A DNA stretch of 6,793 nt from Caldilineales bacterium. Lineage in GTDB: Bacteria; Chloroflexota; Anaerolineae; JAAEKA01. The notes under the pieces were generated by a model that worked only from the letters and a program-made list of their open reading frames with translations, made no database searches and was not told the origin of the DNA. Position 1 is the first letter of the stretch, and each line of letters opens with the position of its first letter. The position numbers and the translations under genes were made by a program. The DNA lies in NCBI GenBank assembly GCA_021463315.1, contig JAJTXO010000212.1, positions 1 to 6,793 of the forward strand, in the 5' to 3' direction. This document shows, in pieces, positions 4,724-6,793 of this stretch.

Positions 4724-5725
4724 ATGACCCCAACCACACGTATCGCCATGATCGGCTGCGGCGGCATGGCGCGCTACCACATCCGCGAGATCATGCAGCA
4801 AGGCGACGGCAGCCAGATCGCCGTCATGTGCGAGCCGTCGGACGCGGCCTACGAGGCCAGCGCCCAGCTCTACCGGGACGCCGGCCTGGAGCCGCCGCCC
4901 AACCAGCCCGACCTGGCCCGCCTGCTGGCCGACCATCCGCTGGACGCGGCCTTTATCATCACGCCGCACGCCTTTCACCACGATCAGACCGTGGCCTGTC
5001 TGGAGGCGGGGCTGGACGTGCTGTTGGAGAAGCCGATGGTGATGAACGGCGCCGAGGCCGAGGACTTGATCGCTGTGCAGCAGCGCACCGGCCGGCTGCT
5101 GGTGGTGGCCTTCCCCGGCAGCCTGTCGCCGCGCATCCGCAAGGCCGTCGCCATGCTGCGCAGCGGCGAAGTCGGCCGGCTGCTCAGCATCAGCGCCACG
5201 GTCTGGCAGGACTGGGGCCCCAACACCGCGGGCACCTGGCGCCAGGTTCCCGCGCTGGCCGGCGGCGGCTTTCTGTTCGACACCGGCGCGCACATGCTGA
5301 ACACCGTGGTGGACCTGGCCGGCGAGGAGTTCGCCCAGGTGGCCGCCTGGCTGGACAACAACGATCGGCCGGTGGAAACCGTGGGCATGGTCATGGGCCG
5401 CCTGCGCTCCGGCGCCTGGGTGACTATGCATGCCTGCGGCGAGGCCATCCCCTCCTGCGCCAGCGATGTGCGCGTCTTCTGCTCCGAGGCGATGCTGCGC
5501 ACCGGCATCTGGGGCGAGCGGCTGGAGATCCAGCGCCGCGGCGCCCAGCAACTGCGCCGGGTCAACACCCCTCCCTCCACCGGCGTCTGGCAGCAGTTCC
5601 AGGCCGTGCGCCGCGGCGAGACGGCCAACCCCAGCCCGCCCGAGGTCGGCCTGCGCATGGCCCGGCTGTACGATGCGATCAAGGCTTCGGCCAGCCAGGG
5701 TGGGCAGCCGGTGCAGTTGGCGTAG
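4724..5725 (+). CDS. Gfo/Idh/MocA-family sugar oxidoreductase
   Basis: The 333-residue NAD(P)-dependent dehydrogenase is of the glucose-fructose oxidoreductase / inositol dehydrogenase class. The N-terminal Rossmann fold shows IAMIGCGGMARYH (7-19). EKP (102-104) supplies the conserved catalytic/cofactor Lys103. The C-terminal domain carries GGGFLFDTGAHMLN (180-193), where Asp186 and His190 fit the substrate-site D-x-x-x-H pattern. Length is typical and there is no signal peptide. It would oxidise or reduce a hydroxyl of a sugar, inositol or sugar acid; the substrate cannot be told. It is the first gene of an operon with a class II aldolase and ThuA. In rhizobia the ThuB partner of ThuA belongs to this same superfamily, which supports disaccharide or keto-sugar metabolism. 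AAAGGA (4702-4707) is a somewhat distant ribosome site. The start is supported by the immediate Rossmann strand. Confidence 0.92.
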   Translation: MTPTTRIAMIGCGGMARYHIREIMQQGDGSQIAVMCEPSDAAYEASAQLYRDAGLEPPPNQPDLARLLADHPLDAAFIITPHAFHHDQTVACLEAGLDVLLEKPMVMNGAEAEDLIAVQQRTGRLLVVAFPGSLSPRIRKAVAMLRSGEVGRLLSISATVWQDWGPNTAGTWRQVPALAGGGFLFDTGAHMLNTVVDLAGEEFAQVAAWLDNNDRPVETVGMVMGRLRSGAWVTMHACGEAIPSCASDVRVFCSEAMLRTGIWGERLEIQRRGAQQLRRVNTPPSTGVWQQFQAVRRGETANPSPPEVGLRMARLYDAIKASASQGGQPVQLA

Positions 5726-5772
5726 TGCTCGCTGGGATCGCACCTGTAACCAGTTCTCTTGGCAACCTGCCG

Positions 5773-5780
5773 AAAGGAAA
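5773..5780 (+). promoter_or_regulatory. Ribosome binding site deciding the aldolase start
   Basis: AAAGGAAA ends 6 bases before ATG 5787, good Shine-Dalgarno spacing. It selects 5787 over in-frame upstream codons that overlap the oxidoreductase gene. The 61-base space between the two genes shows no terminator, so read-through in one operon is likely. Confidence 0.7.
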
Positions 5781-5786
5781 TACCCC

Positions 5787-6611
5787 ATGGCCCTGGAGCA
5801 ACCCTACCCTGACTTGGACGAATTCCTGGTCGCGATCGGCGAGGCCGGCCTGCGCGTCAGCGACATCAGCGCCAGCGAAGGCGCGGCCGGCAACATCTCG
5901 CTCTTCGTCGGCTGGCCGATGGAGGTGCGCCGGCGCTTTCCCAACCAGGAGGCGCTGCTGCTGCCGGAGCCGGTCCCCGCGCTGGCCGGGCGGCTGGTGC
6001 TGGTCACCGGCTCTGGGCGACGCCTGCGCGATATCCACAGGGATCCGACCGCCAACCTGGCCGCGGTGATCATCGCGGCCGATGGGCAGCACGCGACCAT
6101 GTACACCTCGCCGCGCCGGCTGTTTGCGCAGCCCACCAGCGAGTTCAACTCGCATTTGGCCGTCCACAACGACCAGATCGCGGCCAGCGGCGCCAACTTC
6201 CATGCGCTGATCCACGCGCAGCCGCCGCATCTGACCTATCTCAGCCATCTGCCGGCCTATCGCGACCAGGACTACCTGAATCGCCAACTGCTGCGCTGGG
6301 AGCCAGAGACCATCGTCAACCTGCCGGAGGGGATCGGCGTGCTGCCCTATCGCCTGCCCGGCTCGCCCGCCTTGATGGAGCTGAACATCGCCGGGCTGCG
6401 CGGCCATCGCATCGTGCTGTGGAGCAAGCACGGCGTGATGGCGCGCTCCGACCAGTCGGTGACCAAGGCCGCGGATCGCATCGAGTACGCCGAGACGGCC
6501 GCGCGCTTCGAGACCATGGACCTGGCCAACGGCTACAAGGCCGAGGGACTGACGCGCGCAGAGCTGCAGGAGATCGTGCAGGCTTTTCGCGTGCCAACCA
6601 CGCTGGTGTAA
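5787..6611 (+). CDS. Class II aldolase/adducin-family protein, rhamnulose-1-phosphate aldolase (RhaD)-like
   Basis: The 274-residue protein, the same length as E. coli RhaD, aligns with it by eye throughout: GNIS (35-38), VTGSGRRLRDIHRDPTANLA (73-92), PTSEFNSH (116-123), LPEGIGVLPYRLPG (179-192) and LWSKHGV (211-217). RhaD splits rhamnulose 1-phosphate into dihydroxyacetone phosphate and lactaldehyde using zinc. Catalytic Glu117 corresponds to Glu119. Zinc ligands H141 and H212 correspond to His143 and His215, but the third ligand (H143 in RhaD) is Gln145, in HAQPPH. Either Gln or nearby His148 completes the metal site, or the chemistry differs. No rhamnose kinase or isomerase is in view, so I give no symbol. 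It lies between the MocA-type oxidoreductase and ThuA, pointing to carbohydrate breakdown. Confidence 0.87.
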   Translation: MALEQPYPDLDEFLVAIGEAGLRVSDISASEGAAGNISLFVGWPMEVRRRFPNQEALLLPEPVPALAGRLVLVTGSGRRLRDIHRDPTANLAAVIIAADGQHATMYTSPRRLFAQPTSEFNSHLAVHNDQIAASGANFHALIHAQPPHLTYLSHLPAYRDQDYLNRQLLRWEPETIVNLPEGIGVLPYRLPGSPALMELNIAGLRGHRIVLWSKHGVMARSDQSVTKAADRIEYAETAARFETMDLANGYKAEGLTRAELQEIVQAFRVPTTLV

Positions 6612-6629
6612 TCGAATCAAGTCAACCTG

Positions 6630-6634
6630 AAGGA
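6630..6634 (+). promoter_or_regulatory. Ribosome binding site of the thuA-like gene
   Basis: AAGGA lies 6 bases before ATG 6641, only 29 bases after the aldolase stop. No terminator or promoter separates the genes, so the third gene is probably in the same transcript. Confidence 0.65.
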
Positions 6635-6640
6635 TAATCT

Positions 6641-6793
6641 ATGACAAACTTACCGCGCATCTTAGTTTGGAACGAATTTCGCCACGAGCGCGAGCACGCC
6701 GAGGTGGCCGCGGTCTACCCCGACGGCATCCATGCGGCCATTGCTGCGCCGCTGGCCGCGGCCGGCTTTCCTGTGCGCACGGCCACCCTGGAC
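6641..6793 (+). CDS. thuA: ThuA-family protein, N-terminal 51 codons (runs off the window)
   Basis: The first 51 residues contain the ThuA opening ILVWNEFRHE (7-16) and YPDGIH (26-31), followed by AAGFPVRTATLD, the second strand of a glutamine-amidotransferase-like fold. ThuA was named for trehalose utilisation in rhizobia, where it works with the dehydrogenase ThuB. The family has been linked to keto-sugar processing, but its chemistry is not settled. Here it follows a MocA-type dehydrogenase and an aldolase, a coherent catabolic set. The open frame reaches the window edge, so the C-terminus and completeness are unknown. Family assignment is strong from the VWNEFRHE motif; a specific trehalose role is not shown. 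Confidence 0.88.
   Translation, partial: MTNLPRILVWNEFRHEREHAEVAAVYPDGIHAAIAAPLAAAGFPVRTATLD

Noticed and set aside
5430..5786. Upstream extension of the aldolase
   Set aside because: It would overlap the oxidoreductase in another frame, and AAAGGAAA at 5773-5780 selects ATG 5787.
4496..6620. Long minus-strand ORFs opposite the sugar operon
   Set aside because: Same GC-driven antisense effect; the + strand genes have clear family signatures and ribosome sites.

Overview
The window looks like a chromosomal segment from a GC-rich environmental bacterium. Chloroflexota (Anaerolineae/Caldilineae-like) is my best guess, but this is inference only. It rests on the gene mix (a phosphatase-fructosamine kinase pair, a MocA-type dehydrogenase with a class II aldolase and ThuA) and on GC-rich genes separated by AT-richer gaps packed with small palindromic and tandem repeats. 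No rRNA, tRNA, CRISPR array, transposase or phage gene is visible.

Layout. Positions 1-271 are a repeat-rich leader. Positions 272-1725 (+) hold an alpha/beta-hydrolase esterase whose stop overlaps the start of a SanA/YdcF-family membrane protein. The 500-base gap 1726-2225 has no gene and is almost entirely repeats: a 56-bp tandem repeat, three copies of a 21-bp palindrome, and heptamer (TTACNNG) arrays. Positions 2226-3606 (+) hold a low-molecular-weight phosphatase and, 1 nt later, a fructosamine-3-kinase family protein, a plausible protein-deglycation pair. Positions 3607-3828 hold a hairpin and a small MITE-like element bounded by inverted repeats. Positions 3829-4478 (-) hold a HigB-HigA toxin-antitoxin pair that reads against all other genes, with a strong promoter and palindromic operators just upstream. 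A second, partial copy of the MITE-like repeat lies on its other side. A consensus-like promoter at 4644-4672 then drives a sugar operon on the + strand: Gfo/Idh/MocA oxidoreductase (4724-5725), RhaD-like class II aldolase (5787-6611), and the first 51 codons of a ThuA-family protein that runs off the window end.

How the genes work together. The phosphatase and kinase probably remove sugar-derived adducts from protein lysines. The oxidoreductase, aldolase and ThuA probably catabolise a sugar or sugar derivative, possibly through a keto-sugar intermediate. HigBA is an autoregulated accessory module, and its repeat-bracketed position suggests it arrived separately. No clearly new multi-gene system is apparent. 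The most interesting signals are the repeat architecture of the gaps, the probably leaderless and operator-loaded HigB promoter, and substitutions at expected active-site positions in HigB and in the aldolase.
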